From Capronia americana (Eukaryota > Ascomycota > Eurotiomycetes > Chaetothyriales > Herpotrichiellaceae), in the NCBI GenBank assembly GCA_016110215.1, contig JADWQD010000004.1, forward strand, positions 124,001 to 188,000: a stretch of DNA of 64,000 nt, given 5' to 3'. Shown piece by piece: positions 33,095 through 45,696 of the stretch. The position numbers and the translations under genes were made by a program. Positions within the stretch are counted from its first letter, which is position 1; each line of letters starts with the position of its first letter. The notes under the pieces were generated by a model that was not told the DNA's origin, made no database searches, and worked only from the letters and a program-made list of their open reading frames with translations.

Positions 33095-35198
33095 TTACAA
33101 CTCCTCCTCGACCCACCTAAGGCCGCCATCCACCTGTATGCCATCCCTCACCCAGGGATGTTCCCTTATTTCTTGAAGCGGTTTCCTCCGTGTGTTCCGC
33201 TTCAAAAGTCCATCAATGCAAACATTGGCACCTTCGAACTCCGCTCCTTTGACCGGGTCCCACTCTCCATCTTCATCCCCAAACTTGACCCAGGCCCACT
33301 CACAGCGCGCGATCCGATGTGGCGTCCGCGCTCTCAGAATCGCTGGATCCCCTCTCGCGCCGGGTAGCGGGTCGAAAGGGAGGCGTCCCTCCATGAGCGC
33401 GTACAATAACACACCCAATGCCCAGGCGTCAGTCTGGCGTCCGTCGTACGGCTGTCCCATGAGGATCTCCGGGGCCGCGTAATCTTCGCTTCCACAGCGA
33501 GTGGTGAGGAGTGGTGACTCGGGAGGTTCGGGGATGCGCCGGGAGAGGCCAAGGTCGGTGAGGGTCACAACTGCACGGTCGAGGGTCTGCCAGTTGGAGA
33601 CATCGGGATGGACACGGACGGGGATGTTCAGCAATACGTCTGCATATACGTTAGCTTGGAGCTCCGCTGGGGTTGATCGGACAACAACACGACCTACTTT
33701 CGAGTTTTATGTCACGGTGGACAATGTATTTCTGATGGAGGTACCGCACAGCGGAGACGAGCTCTGCAAATATCCTTCGCACGAGTGATGGAGTCAATAT
33801 GTCACGGTGTTTCGTTGCGACTTCAAACAAGTCCCCCCCGGGACAGTAGTTCATGACCAGCAGCGCACGCTTTGCGTCGTCGTTGCCGAATGCCTTCAAA
33901 TGCACAAGAGAGGGGTGTTGTATCACTTTCAGCAGATCGACTTCTCGTTTCAGTGAGACTTCAATCCTCTCCGCGTCTGCTCCCCCGGCGGGACCGTGTT
34001 CTACCACTTTGACAGCGACTAGTCTTCTCGAGCGTGCTCGAACACCGGCCATGTTGACGCTGTCCTGGAGGTAGTCGACGGTATCTTTCTGATGGCTGTT
34101 TGTCTGCCGCACCGCAAGATAGACTTTGCTAAACGTGCCCTGGCCGAGCTCGCGGATCGCCTCGTAACATCGAAGTTCGCCTTTCGAGATACTCCGTGCC
34201 TTGAAGACTTCCAGCTTCGGTCGCTTAGCAGCAGGCTCATCCTCATGCGTCCTTTCAATCACTGCTGCAGGCTGCGGTGGTGTGACCGAGCGGACAGCTG
34301 GTTTGCTCACTCGTCTCTCTGGGCCAAGAAACTCCTCACGGTGCATGGCCGTTGGCGATTCGGTGATCTCCAATGGCGCTCCCGCGCTGGACACTGCAAT
34401 GTTGCGCGGCTTGGGCACAGCCAGTGGCTCGGGTACATAATCACTGATACTTCGAGTAGGTGCGTGATCGACAGATAGACCATGATGGTCTGAAGTTCCC
34501 GATCTCGAAGATGATCGAGACTGCTGCAAGCCATGATAGGCTTTGCGTCTCGGGGATGTCGGAGAAGATAAGACGGCGGGTGGTAATGCTTCACCTTTGA
34601 TGGAGCCGAGCGATGAGCCGCGGGATCTTGTCCTGGCGAGACTGAGAGCTTTCCATGATTCAAATGCTGCCATGGTGGGTGACGGTAGAGGGGTAATGTC
34701 TAGCATAGCGGCGATTTGTGGCGACGAGATATAACTGCCAGGAGAGACGGAACCGGCCAACGAGTGTAGGTTTGCTCGAACACTGGGTACTCGACGTGGA
34801 AGACTCGCGGCTGAAGCACTCGTTCGCAGCCTCGACTCCGAGTCCAGGGACTGGCTCGAATTGGTCCGTCGTGGCGCCTGCATGTCTGTTCTGATGTGTA
34901 GCCCGCTGATCAAGTGTGCTGCGTCATGGTGTATGCGCAACGTGTCTTGGTGGGGGGCATGAACCTGCGCATTTTGCGCAAATGCCTGCTGATTGTAATT
35001 GTAATACAACGCCTGTTCCAGAGGATTGACTCCGGACACAGGAAGTGGGGGTGTTAGGAGGATGCGCTCGTCGGGCCCTGGGGGCGATTCGGAGGAAGGA
35101 GGATGCCGCCTCGTAGCAGATCCATTTTCTCTTGCTTCTCGAAACTGCAGGTTTGGGGGGCGGCTGGACGTCGAGGGCGCCGCGTGGGAGGGTGTCAT
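33095..35198 (-). CDS. Serine/threonine protein kinase, CAMK-like
   Basis: Two exons (35198-33698 and 33639-33095, joined within HRDIKLEN) give 681 residues. The first 340 residues are a Ser/Pro/Arg-rich, probably disordered and phosphorylated region. The kinase domain runs from about 340 to 675. It has the glycine loop GQGTFSKVY (about 348), the VAVK lysine near 400, the catalytic loop HRDIKLEN (about 493-500), a metal-binding DLG in place of DFG, the activation segment CGSEDYAAPE (about 548-557), and the helix-F TDAWALGV. These are typical of CAMK-group kinases, and all key catalytic residues are present, so it should be active. It may take part in nutrient or stress signalling, as do yeast kinases of similar shape. 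I cannot assign the orthologue. Confidence 0.88.
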
Positions 35199-36118
35199 GA
35201 TGGCTTCTTGGAATGAGACCCAAGGTCGCGCAGCCTCATTAGCCAGAGCATGAGGTTTGGTGAGAGAAGAGGGGCTCAGTTGTCATGTCGCGTCCGGAGT
35301 CCGCAGTGTCAGTTCTTAAGTTGGGAGAGCCTCGAGAGGTGAGCATGCTCTTCGGATTCCTGAGGAGTTTCTTTTAGCAGCACCTGTCAGCGACGTCTTG
35401 GGCGCATCGGTAAGACAACCAGGTACAGGCACCGTCGAGACCCTGCAGCGGTTGCAGCGGGCGAATGAAGTCAGGGCGTGCCACCTTCCCAGCCACGATG
35501 CATATGAAACAAGATTCGCATCGCGTCGAGGGGCAGAAACACCGAACGGGGCAGTAGGGCAGGTTGGGCGAGTCTCCAGCAGCCAATCAGACACTCACGT
35601 TTGTCACGTGAACGTTGAATCATGCCAGCCTCGTCTGCGTTGGCTCCTTGACTCGGTTTTCAGATGTTGCCTTCTGGATCTTTGTAGGTCGTGATCTGCC
35701 GCTGTTGCCAGACGACCGGGACAGAAAAGAGCCGTTAGCATGGTAGTAGTTGTGCATCAGGCACGAGTCGCACGTTGTGAAAGCTGCTGCGCGCCAAAAA
35801 ACGGTCAGATGCAGATCTCGCTCATCGACCAGATGCCGAGCAAGGTGTGCATTTGATTTGGCCTCCGAAGGTCGGAGCGCGCCTATGGAAGTGTATCACC
35901 GATAGCACCATTCCCATAACCTGCAATAAAGCCGTGTGACAAAAGCCACTTCAGTGGTATGAGCAAAAATCTCAGGGAAAGATTGATCCATAATGCCTCC
36001 TGTCTCAAGAAGAATGGGTGCCGGTCCTCCCGAAGAATCTGTGCGCCTGATCCCGTGGCCCTATTTTCCATTGCGAGGAAGCTCGCGTATTTGTATCTGA
36101 CGCCGGGGAAGGTACCGC
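35199..36118. other. Intergenic, no gene recognised
   Basis: About 0.9 kb lies upstream of the kinase gene and downstream of the velvet-like gene. Frames up to about 98 codons near 35398-35694 have no family motif. Confidence 0.4.
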
Positions 36119-36714
36119 TCAGCAGTTGATACCGATCGACCTCAATCGGTCAATTGTCTCGTCAACTTTGGGTTCTGGTAGAGTTAGGCTATGTGCGGTG
36201 AAGTAGAGACGGGACTTACCGTAACCACTGTGATCGCTCGCGTCAACCACCTGAAAGACTTTGGAATAAACCTCTGCCGTAACACCGCTAAAAGCTCTGA
36301 GACCCATCAGCATTGCACTTCCACGGACACGGTCCCGAAAGCGTACCCATTCATGTCAATGATGCTGGCCTTGACGCGGTAGCTGCCCGGTTCTTTGATC
36401 ACCAGATCCGGGAAGACGGCATAGGCGATCGTAGGTCGATCAAATCTTTGTTCATGGTAGACTGGGTGAACTGAGTCCGCCCGCTTCCCACAGAACAGGT
36501 TTTCTCGAGGAGGGGCCAAGCTCTCCTCCATGTCCGGTGCGGTAAGCGACAAATAAACCCAGATCCCGCTAAGATCAGGCAGCACACATGCTCTCGCGTC
36601 TTCTTGTCCATCACCCCTTGCCGTGGAAGTTCCTATAAAGGTCACCACAAGTGGAGTGCGTAGACGGACTCCGACCGCAACTCGAGTTGGAGGTGCAACG
36701 GCGAGTTCCATCAT
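36119..36714 (-). CDS. Small velvet-domain-like protein
   Basis: Three exons (36714-36319, 36250-36220, 36174-36119) give 160 residues; the exon sum is 483 nt. The order of elements resembles a velvet fold: an opening ELAVAPPT strand, VGVRLRTPLVVTF, WVYLSLT, LFCGKRADSVHPVY, then AYAVFPDLVIKEPGSYRVKASI. The last matches the velvet FPDL...GxYRLR signature. The C-terminus (VVDASD, then PKVDETIDRLRSIGI) matches the usual tail that ends with a hydrophobic-Gly-Ile element. Velvet proteins (VeA, VelB, VosA) control development and secondary metabolism in the nucleus as dimers. This one consists of little more than the domain and lacks the usual cysteine/Gly-rich first motif, so it is a divergent member. 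The start is the first of two adjacent ATGs. An additional upstream exon cannot be excluded. Confidence 0.65.
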
Positions 36715-39700
36715 GTCTTTGACCACCACAAGCGAAGATCAAGGGTGCGGACTGTTATGGGATATGCCGAAGGAGACCGTACTGATGGTGGGTTGTGAAG
36801 TCGACAGGGAATCAGTTTTCGATCTTCCAGGCCGTGATGAGTGTCGGATGGTGATCACCAAGGGGCCGCTCACCGTCACCGAACACGAAAAGGCCTGTTT
36901 TCTGGTCTCTCTCGAGTCGTTCTCAATACTGTGCCTTTCTCAGCAAATACAAGAATGATCTGATCAGAAGACCGTGTGGGTTTCCAGCGGTGTGGCCGCT
37001 CTTTTGTATACTCGAACTGAGGGCCGAAGACATCGTATTTCTGGAAGGGAGCAATCTGATGTAGGCGTTGTGGTGTGGTGCTGAGAACGATGAATGAAAC
37101 CCGTCCCTGTATCCGATCCTCATGGACAGTCATGAAGACGCTTGACGCAGGATTATCTCCACTTCTTCAGCTTTGACCAACTGTCCCAAGACTCCCAATT
37201 GCGGCAGGAAGCGCCATAGGCCAAGGCCCAGAACACGAAGTCGCGTGCTATGAGGCTTTGACCATTAGAAGTGCGACCTATCGATCCTTGCCGGGCGAGG
37301 GAGGTCACTTCATCATGCAGAGAGGGGGACGGGGGGAACGGAGACAAACTCGAAAAGAGTTATAGACTTCGGAGGCTTGTGATCTTTCAGTCATTGGGTT
37401 CCTGGTTGTTCCAGTGACCATCAGGATGTGCCAGGGCAAGTCCCCAAAAGGGTATTGAACGGGTGGGAGTGGACCGTGATAGGCGAGACAGCACCACACT
37501 CAATCGAGTACTATGCATTTGGTGGGGAGGCAGTGGTCGGGAGCCGACTGTAGTCTTTTGAGGCCGTCGGTAAGGTTTGGCGTGTTCGAATCTCCGTCGG
37601 CCGATCAAGAGATCGTGATTGTGGGCCGAATGCGCAGACCCCACGCTGTCGAAGAAACGAAAGTGTCGATAGTCGCTTATGCTGCAGCAAAGGGGACGCT
37701 GATCCTGTCTGTAATGTCATATCGCTAAAGGTCAAGTAATCCCTGAGTCAGAGCATACGATGCTTAGGTCAACTATCGCATTCGCAGGTTGTGCTTTGTT
37801 ACCCACATCGAAAGCCTTCGGGCGTCAATTGGTTACTGGTGGCCACCGGTCGGCCACACCTGGCAGACACGGCTGAATGAACGATGACCCAACATCCTGG
37901 AACCTGATCGACTAGTGGGCAAGGGTGTTGGCGGACTGATCGGTTACACAGGCAGGCGGTAGGGAGGGGTTCAGAGATCTGGTGCAACCTGCCACAAGGC
38001 GGCCAATCCTGACTCGTAATGTTTCAAAGATGTCTGAACAGGCCGTAGAGTGGAAGAATGCGTTGCGGTAGACAGTAGGCATGGTTGGCAAGAGCAGTTC
38101 CAATTGAAATTTAAGGTGATTTTGCACCTTGATAGGGCGCCGTAGAAGGCCCGAGGATCAGCCTCGCGAAGGGACTGGCAAGGGAGCGAGCGAGCTCGTA
38201 GGGAGTCAGATGTCGACTCCGCAGGCATCAAGAGCATAGTCCATGTCAAAAATAGAAGAGGGGTAAGAAGGGGGGTGGTTGCTCCCCAGCGGAACCGCGT
38301 GAACGCCACAGCATGAGTTGGCACTCACTTTGAAGAAGAGCAAGGTGAGAAGCTAAGCCAGCACGGCGCCGTCCGGGCATGAGAACGCCTGCCACAGCAT
38401 ACTGTCACAAGGCTGTAGTTAAAGCAGATGTCGATTTATGGTTTCCGTAGGAGTCATTAGGAAAAGCCCAAACTCAGTGATGCGCGTGTGACGGCTCCAG
38501 GCCAAGCTGTGGTGTCACCCATGGAGTTCAGGTCAGTGGTTGTGTAGCGCAGTCAGCCTCATTTCTTGGAACAGCAAGACTGAGACGCGCCACGATGTAT
38601 TGCTGCAGGTCGCTTGACACGAGGTGAGTTGGAGGTGAGTTGGGGATGAACTGTAAAATCACCCTCCAGGCGGCACGATCTGACGGAACGTGCGAGCCGC
38701 TGCAGCTAGTTTCACTGCCTTACCGAGAGCAGTTATCTCATGCGCATGCTTTCGTCACTATTAGCTTTAAGATCTCAAAGTGAAAGATCGGTGAGCCGCA
38801 ACTAGGAATTTCTCTTCCGAAAGTCTAATACCATACGCCAGCCTCTGCTTCGGTTTGCTAGGACTTCGCTCAGTCTGACTTTAGCAACAAAGGACTCAAT
38901 TCAGTCAAGGTAGACTTGTCCTCCTCGTCCACAAGAGCAGTTGTCGTGTTTACATGTCAATGCGGTACCCGCATTCATTCGTGCCTTCATCAGTTAGGTG
39001 CTGGGATACAATCTTTCGATCGACATTGCATGCGCATTCGTCTGTTTTCTCTGGTGACGTCCTCCACCTCCCCTTCCCCCTCCACCGGCCTCGTACAATT
39101 CCCGTTCTCCGTCGGTTGGCCCCTGCCAGCAGCACCCTTACTGCAGGAATGAGCAAGCCTTGCTGTTTGTGGCAAGCCGCAGCTTCTTCTACGTTGATCT
39201 GTACTGAGTACGACTTCACCTGTATCACCTCGCCTCTATCCTACAGCGGCCCGCCTGCATCCAATGTCCTGCAGGGAATCTTGAGCCCTCCCGAAGTTCA
39301 AGCACGAACCTGCGACAGCAAATTCAGGTATACAAGTACGTGCAAGAAGAACTGTAACACACAACGAAGCGGGTGCCAGGCATGTACTGGGCATCTGGTT
39401 CGGGGGATTTTTTGATCGATTGCCGTCTGTTGATCAGCACACCAGCAACACCTATGGAATTTCAGTGCTGGATTCTATGGATATGCGCTATTCCAAATCT
39501 TCATAAGGACACCATCCCTGCTCTGCCAGTCCCCGAATCTCGGTTCTGTATGATTGACGTACCTTGCCGTCCCAGCCTGTCCCATACGTCTTAGACCCTG
39601 TTGCTTGGAAGCAATGATGCAGTGATGATGATACTCAGCCCAAAGACCATGAGATCGGGACGTTATTCAATCATCTCCGCGGAGCGGAATAGAGCGTACT

Positions 39701-40768
39701 GTGTGTCTCACTCTTGGTTATCGATTGGACAATGCCACCAAGATCCATGACCAGACCTATGCGCCAAACCGGCACCTCTGCAGCGGCAGTTCACCGAGTA
39801 TACTACACTGTACAGCTCGAACCATTTATGACCTGTCAAACGCCAATCAAGAATCCAGGCTCCGCCATGGCATTTCTTTGAGGTTGGAGCTCACTGGACA
39901 TAATTGACCTACCCTGCCGGATCCCGACACTTCCGGGGCTGGCGCATTTACGTACATACACCCATGTCGCAAACGACCACGCAGTGTCGACTCGAACATC
40001 GGATCAACCCGAAGTCAGCACACATCATCGGTGAAAACCCGGAGAACGCATTTCCTAGTGATGTCGGATGGATGTGGCTGTTTCCTTTTCCACCACAAGA
40101 CATGCTTGCACGAGAAGCTGAGTCCCTTTTCAACGAAGCATATCCACACTACGAGTACACCAAGGAGATGTTGGACGCCACACATTGGTCATTTCCTGTC
40201 GCAAAGGATTCCCACAATCGTCTCGTAATTAGACTTTCGCCGTCACAGGGATGTGTTCTGATCGCCTCTGATCGCAGCTAAGTAGATGGTCCGTTCTTAC
40301 TTCGGTGATCGGATCCCCCTGCGGATTGCTGTTGCTGGATTCCTCAACCCCCTGCGCAATATGCCGTGCCTGGGCGTGTCATCCACTTCAATCCGCAATC
40401 GTGGGCAGGGACAGAGAGGTCGTGTGAAAACCGGCACTAAAGCCACCATCTCACACATCTTCGCGACGCACCTGAGGGAGCGGGACACACACGAAAACGA
40501 TCCCGTGAGCGGAGCAGTGCCCACGCGGGGTCATATGAGTCTGAGATCTTGAGTTCAACCGGTTATACAAGGTCACGCCCAGCTGTTTTGGAGATTGACG
40601 ATGCTTATTGCGCCCACAATCACAGGTTAAGTTCTAGTATCAATTATCTACTGTTGTGCTCAAGCAAGATGTCAAGGGTTTACGAACAACAGACTTCTTA
40701 GGCAAAGCCACAAGCAGGGGTGCACTCGTTACAATTCATAACCACTCGGGAAACCTCGGAAAGCGAGA
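36715..40768. other. 4 kb gene-poor stretch
   Basis: No convincing gene is found between the velvet-like gene and MCM5, except a weak candidate listed separately (39964-40281). Many frames of 60-150 codons exist, including 38954-39415 (+) and 37971-38324 (-), all without motifs and overlapping one another. No transposon ends or long repeats were noticed. Confidence 0.4.
39964..40281 (+). CDS. Possible small hypothetical protein
   Basis: An ATG-started frame of 105 residues stands alone in a gene-poor stretch. Residues about 30-90 have a mixed, protein-like composition with aromatic and charged residues (GWMWLFPFPP, EAYPHYEYTKEM). I recognise no family, signal peptide or membrane segment. It may equally be a chance frame. 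Confidence 0.2.
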   Translation: MSQTTTQCRLEHRINPKSAHIIGENPENAFPSDVGWMWLFPFPPQDMLAREAESLFNEAYPHYEYTKEMLDATHWSFPVAKDSHNRLVIRLSPSQGCVLIASDRS

Positions 40769-42999
40769 CTAAACACCACTTCTGTACACCTGGCTGCCAC
40801 CACTTCTTAGACGCACTGTCTCTCTTCTCTGTAAGACATGCAGGGCTCTGGCCAACGCCGCCTCGCTGTACCCTCTGCCCTGAACGAATTCTCGTTTCAG
40901 GGTTCCCAGGCTTGTACTCCAGCCAATCGGCAGCCTCCTTCTTAGTTCTTCTTCCACCTTGCTCACTTCCTCCATTAAATCCCTGTTGCCGCCGAGTCCG
41001 CCGATGCCTTCACCTTGGGAGACAGCATCCATGGTGCTGGCCAAGAAGAGCCGGATAGCTTCGTCAACGTGGTGCTCTTCCGCCGTGGGAGACAAGGTGA
41101 GTTTCGCAAGGGCTTCAGTAATACGGATTATGGCTTCAAGTTGCCGGACTGTGATGGGAATGGACGATCGGACATTGCTGTTCATCTCGGCTTGATGGAC
41201 GCGGTTGCGGATCGAGACAAAATGTGATGACAGTTTTTCTGCGGCGCCAGGCGAGAGTCTAGGAGCACATCGTCTGCAGACGGATTGTCAGCTTGGTCGC
41301 TCAGTCCATGGCAACGCAGTACTTACGACTTGCAGAAACTGATATATCGCTTCATCTTCTCCACGGGGATTTCCACCTCGGCTTGTTCTTCCACACCTTG
41401 GTTGCCCATGTGAATGCCCATGACGTGCTTCGCGATTGTTTCATCCCGTTGTCTGTCATGGTCGTCCCTTACGATAAAGATCATATCGAAACGCGACAGG
41501 ATGGTTGTCTGGAAATCGATGTTCTCACCAGGAGATTTGAGGTCATCGTACCGTCCGAATATTGGATTGGCCGCAGCAAGCACGGACGTTCGGGCATTGA
41601 GGATGGTGGTGATACCGGCTTTTGCGATTGAGATTGTTTGCTGTTCCATGGCTTCGTGGATGGCTACTCGATCTTCGTCGCGCATCTTGTCGAATTCGTC
41701 GATACAGACGACACCGCCGTCTGCAAGGACCATTGCTCCTCCTTCAAGGTAGAACTCGCGTGTTTGAGTGTCTCGCTGGACTGAGGCGGTCAGACCCGCT
41801 GCCGAAGAGCCCTTTCCAGATGTGTAAATGGCGATAGGCGAGACTTTCTCGACAAATTTCAGCAGCTGAGATTTTGCTGTGCCGGGGTCACCTAGCAGAA
41901 GTACGTTGATGTCGCCTCGCAATTTCATGCCATCGGGCAGAATCTTCTTGGAGCCACCCATCAGTAGACATGCTACTGCCTTCTTGATATCCGCGTTGCC
42001 GTAGATTGATGGTGCAATGCACCGTGAAAACCGTTCGTACAGATCTGGTAATCGGGACATCTCTTCAAACTCTTGAATCTCCTCATCTGTGAACGAGGCG
42101 CCCGATGCGGAGTGGTCCACATCCGTTTGGATGCCCACTGCCCGCAGATATGGCTGTCTCAATGCGACTGCACTATCCTTCTTGTTGCCCTTGTTCTGCT
42201 GGTAGATCGAGAACACGCCCATGACTGTACATCTCGACCCCGGGACGACACGATTTGTAAGATAGCGATCCGCGCTGACTGCGATATGTCTGGGTAATTC
42301 ACCGACAGGAACTTGATCCGGCGCTTCCTGCAACTTTATGATCTGCTGGTCGATGAACTGCGACGCCTCGTGCACCACGAAGTATGGATCCAGGGGGCAC
42401 GGTTCGCCGGACTCTTGCTCGGGAATCTTCACCCGCCCGCACTGCCGAGGCAGTGTAATCCCGGTGAAGCCACCCTCCACGGGAAGCTGCTGCGTATGGT
42501 CGCAATTGCGACACTGGATCGTCACCAACGTGGCTTTGCTCGACAGCGTACTCGCCCCAATGACAATGCCCGGAATGCGCACCAGATGACTGACGCTCTG
42601 CGCCGTGAGGTCTCTTATCGAGATATGCGCGACGCTTGAATGCAGCAGCAGCTGATGCTGCGGTAGTTGTACGTCCCGTTCGTGCGGGTACACTATTCTC
42701 TGGGTGCATTGCTTCAGCCCTTGCTCGAACAGGGGTATCACCTCGGCAGGTTCAGTAGTCAACCGGTGTGCGAGCTCTTCATTGTAGCTGATCAGATGCG
42801 CGAGGTCGATGTCGCAGAAATACTGTCTGGATAACACATTGCTGCGCAACTGGTCGCGGTAGATGTACAGGCCGTCGAGTTGGAAGGCGAGGATGAAGTC
42901 TCGCAGTTTCTGGGTCAACTCGGTGCGCGGTTCGGTGGTTGGGTCGGTGAAGGCCGGGAGGACGGAGAGGGAATACGCAGAGCGACTGTCGAGGGCCAT
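40769..42999 (-). CDS. MCM5: DNA replication licensing factor MCM5
   Basis: MCM5 is a subunit of the MCM2-7 replicative helicase that unwinds DNA at origins in the nucleus. Two exons (42999-41327 and 41273-40769) give 725 residues, normal for the family. The N-terminal region has the zinc-binding cysteines (CRNC near 163-166 and two further cysteines about 25-45 residues on). The AAA+ core shows Walker A GDPGTAKSQ (about 367), Walker B VCIDEFDKM (about 431) and the arginine finger SRFD (about 504). The C-terminal exon carries the winged-helix part (MNSNVRSSIPITVRQLEAIIRITEA). The start ATG is in frame directly before the conserved N-terminus. Two MluI cell-cycle boxes about 100-125 nt upstream suggest G1/S-phase control. 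It is divergent from an MFS gene. Confidence 0.97.
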
Positions 43000-44148
43000 T
43001 GTTGCGCTTGACGAGAGGTGTAATTGTGAAAAGTTGCTGGTGGAGATGAGGGGGGTCGAAGCTGAAGGGGGACAAATATCACGGTCAGTTGAGAAGAACG
43101 CGTTAAGGCGCGTTCCAACGCGTTCTTGTCGTGTTTTGAGTTGCCGCCCGCCGTAATTTCAATTAAAAGTGGCGGCAGCGGTATCTCTCCTCCGCAGTTG
43201 CATTTGAGCCGCGTTGCAACCCGCCACCCCGCGAAACGAAAGAAACCTCCAGAGAATGAAGAGCACTCTGTTTTACCCCCTACGGCAGTGTCGGCCTCAC
43301 ACCCGCTTCGATGACGAGTCCGCGACATCCCGACAAAAGATGTCAGGCGCACACTATGTGGAATCCAGTGCACATCCATTGCACCCATTCGAATGTACTA
43401 ATACCCGGAGGCAGATCAGGCCTACGCAGAAGGCCCTGGGCAACATTTCTGCTGAAGTTCGGAAAAGGGAACGACAAGTTAGAATTGGTATGTTTGTGGC
43501 TGACCCAGCCTTGCTGGACGCAGTAAAGAAACTATGGTCGCGGTTCTGAATATGCATATTGTCGGCGTAATCCATTCAGCCAGAAATATGTTGTGGCTGT
43601 TGGTGTGAAATGACTTAGCTCCTGTGTTAGTTAGCGTAATCGAGCCATGCTGCTATTCATTGTGAGGAAATTCCACAATGCAGAATATTCGCCATGTCGG
43701 CTCGCATCCCAATTCTTATGCTTTGGACTTGATAGGTGAGGTTGCCCGGTCTAGGGACTCGACTCAGTCACTCTCCATGGTCTTCAACCACTACTCCTGC
43801 ATCGGGCAAGTAGGCACCTTGCTCCCTTTCCTCACTTCCTGGTGTACATCTTGCCTTTACTAGTGGCTGTCAACGGACCTGATGTTGCTGAAGACATTGA
43901 CCAAATTAAGGGTCGAGCAAACACCGGGCACAGTCGAGGTTGCCGATTATCCGTCTGATCTGCGGGGAACGGCACGATACAGCTCAAGATGAAGCTTGGA
44001 GATTGGAGCTGCGGTGGCTCGGGGAAATCTCCGTGCTCTACATAATCACTCTCTTTCGTGAGTATCCTTGGTCACGGGAATTTGCAACCATTGTCGCCAT
44101 GCATTGAGGTCCTACTAACCATAAGGCTGATGGAATATCGGTCTGGGT
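43000..44148. promoter_or_regulatory. Divergent interval, MCM5 and MFS pump
   Basis: About 1.15 kb separates the start codons of MCM5 (-) and the DHA1 pump (+). It contains the ACGCGT pair close to MCM5. Short frames such as 43214-43549 have no motif and are not called. Confidence 0.45.
43098..43123. promoter_or_regulatory. Pair of ACGCGT (MluI cell-cycle box) sites
   Basis: ACGCGT occurs at 43098-43103 and 43118-43123, that is 99 and 119 nt upstream of the MCM5 start codon. Both copies sit in AACGCGTT and are 20 nt apart. In yeasts this box binds MBF (Mbp1/Swi6) and drives replication genes at G1/S. Function here is inferred from position. Confidence 0.6.
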
Positions 44149-45696
44149 ATGGACACGGATATGGGACATGGCGAAGAACCACAAGCCGTCGGCGTCGGCG
44201 TCCTGCAGCGTTTTCGAACAGCAACAGACTGGGATGGGCCGAATGACCCCGACAATCCCCGAAACTTCAGCTTCCAGCGCCGCCTGGCATCGACATTTGC
44301 AGTCACATTCCTCGCGTTCGTGAGCACGTTGGCGGGATCTCTCTACAGTCCCGCCCATGAAGCTGTTTCGCAGCGCTTTGGTGTCTCGGAGGAGATTGCC
44401 ATCCTGCCGTTGTCGCTGTACAATTTCGGCATGGCGTTTGGACCGCTCGTCGGGGCGCCGCTGAGCGAGACGTTTGGGAGGAAGGCCGTTTTCCTGACGA
44501 CGTCGCCGGTTTTTGCCCTTTTTACGCTTGGGGCTGGCTTTTCACAGGGCCCGGCGTCGTTGATCGTGTGCAGGTTCTTTGCCGGGGTGTTCGCCTCGCC
44601 GGCAATCAGTAATGCCTCAGCGACGATCGTGGACTATACGGCCGGGAGGTATCGAGCCGTGCTGTTGGCGTTTTACTACTCCATCCCCTTCTTCGGGGCA
44701 GTCTTCGCGTAGGTGATTGTGAATTGACGGGCTTGTTACTGTTCGAGCCCATGGCTAATTACTTGGGTTGATTTTGAAAACAGACCTCTCCTCGGCGGGT
44801 TCCTCGTCCAGACGAAAGGATGGCGGTGGACGCAGTGGGTCACCCTCTTCTTCATCCTCACCTTCTACATCCCCATCTTGTTCACGAAGGAGTCGTACAA
44901 GCGGACGATTCTCGAGCGACGGGCCAAGAGGCTGAATATCCAGGGCCCGCCGCAGCCTGGCCGCTCCCTCCCCTCGACGGTCAAGTACTTCCTGACCACG
45001 ATCTTCCTGCGGCCCGTGCACATGCTGGTCACGGAGCTGATCGTCACGATCGTGTGCCTGTACAACGGCTTCCTGTTCGGCCTCATGTACACCTTCGTGG
45101 TGGCCTCGCCGTGGGTCTTCCAGCACTACTACGGGTTCGGGCTCACGGGGCAATCGCTGTCCTTCATCGGTCTGATGGTCGGCACGGCGTCGGCCCCTCT
45201 CCCCCTCATCCTGATCGACACATATATATACCAGCCTCGACTGAAGCGGTTCCGCGTCCACCACCCGGACGTCGAGGACCCGTTCCCTCCTGAACATCGC
45301 CTCTACCCTAGCATGGCGGCCTCGTTCGTCATCCCCGCGTGTCTCCTGGGGTTCGCGTGGACGGCCCACGCGCGAGTGCATTGGGCGGTTCCGATCGCGT
45401 TCCAGGGCCTGGCCTTCACGGCGACGGTGATGGTGTACTCGTCGATGAACCTGTTCATGGTGGACGCGTACGGCCCGCTGTACGGAGCCTCTGCCGCAGG
45501 AGCGGCCATGTTGTCACGGTACGGCCTGTCGGCTGCGTTCCCGCTGTTTGCACTCAAGTTCTACAAGGCGCTGGGCGTGGGGTGGGCGACGAGCATTCTG
45601 GCGTTTGGCACCTTGATCATGGCGCCCATGCCGCTGGTGTTCTGGCGGCATGGGGAGCTGTTGCGGTCCAAGACCAAGTATGAGACTAGCACGTGA
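44149..45696 (+). CDS. MFS transporter, DHA1 (12-helix) type
   Basis: This is a plasma-membrane drug:proton antiporter-like protein of the fungal DHA1 group, which includes polyamine and multidrug exporters. Two exons (44149-44708 and 44784-45696) give 490 residues. The N-terminal tail ends in the hallmark DWDGPNDPDNPRNF. SLYSPAHE in helix 1, GPLVGAPLSETFGRK (motif A region) and the CRFFAGVFASPA segment follow. PLLGGFLVQTKGWRWTQW opens exon 2. The central loop is of usual length, and about twelve hydrophobic segments are present. The substrate is unknown. No cluster partner is evident, since its divergent neighbour is MCM5. Confidence 0.92.

Noticed and set aside
38954..39415. 153-codon plus-strand frame in the gene-poor stretch
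   Set aside because: It has Ser/Pro/Cys-rich composition without domain or signal features and overlaps several other frames.
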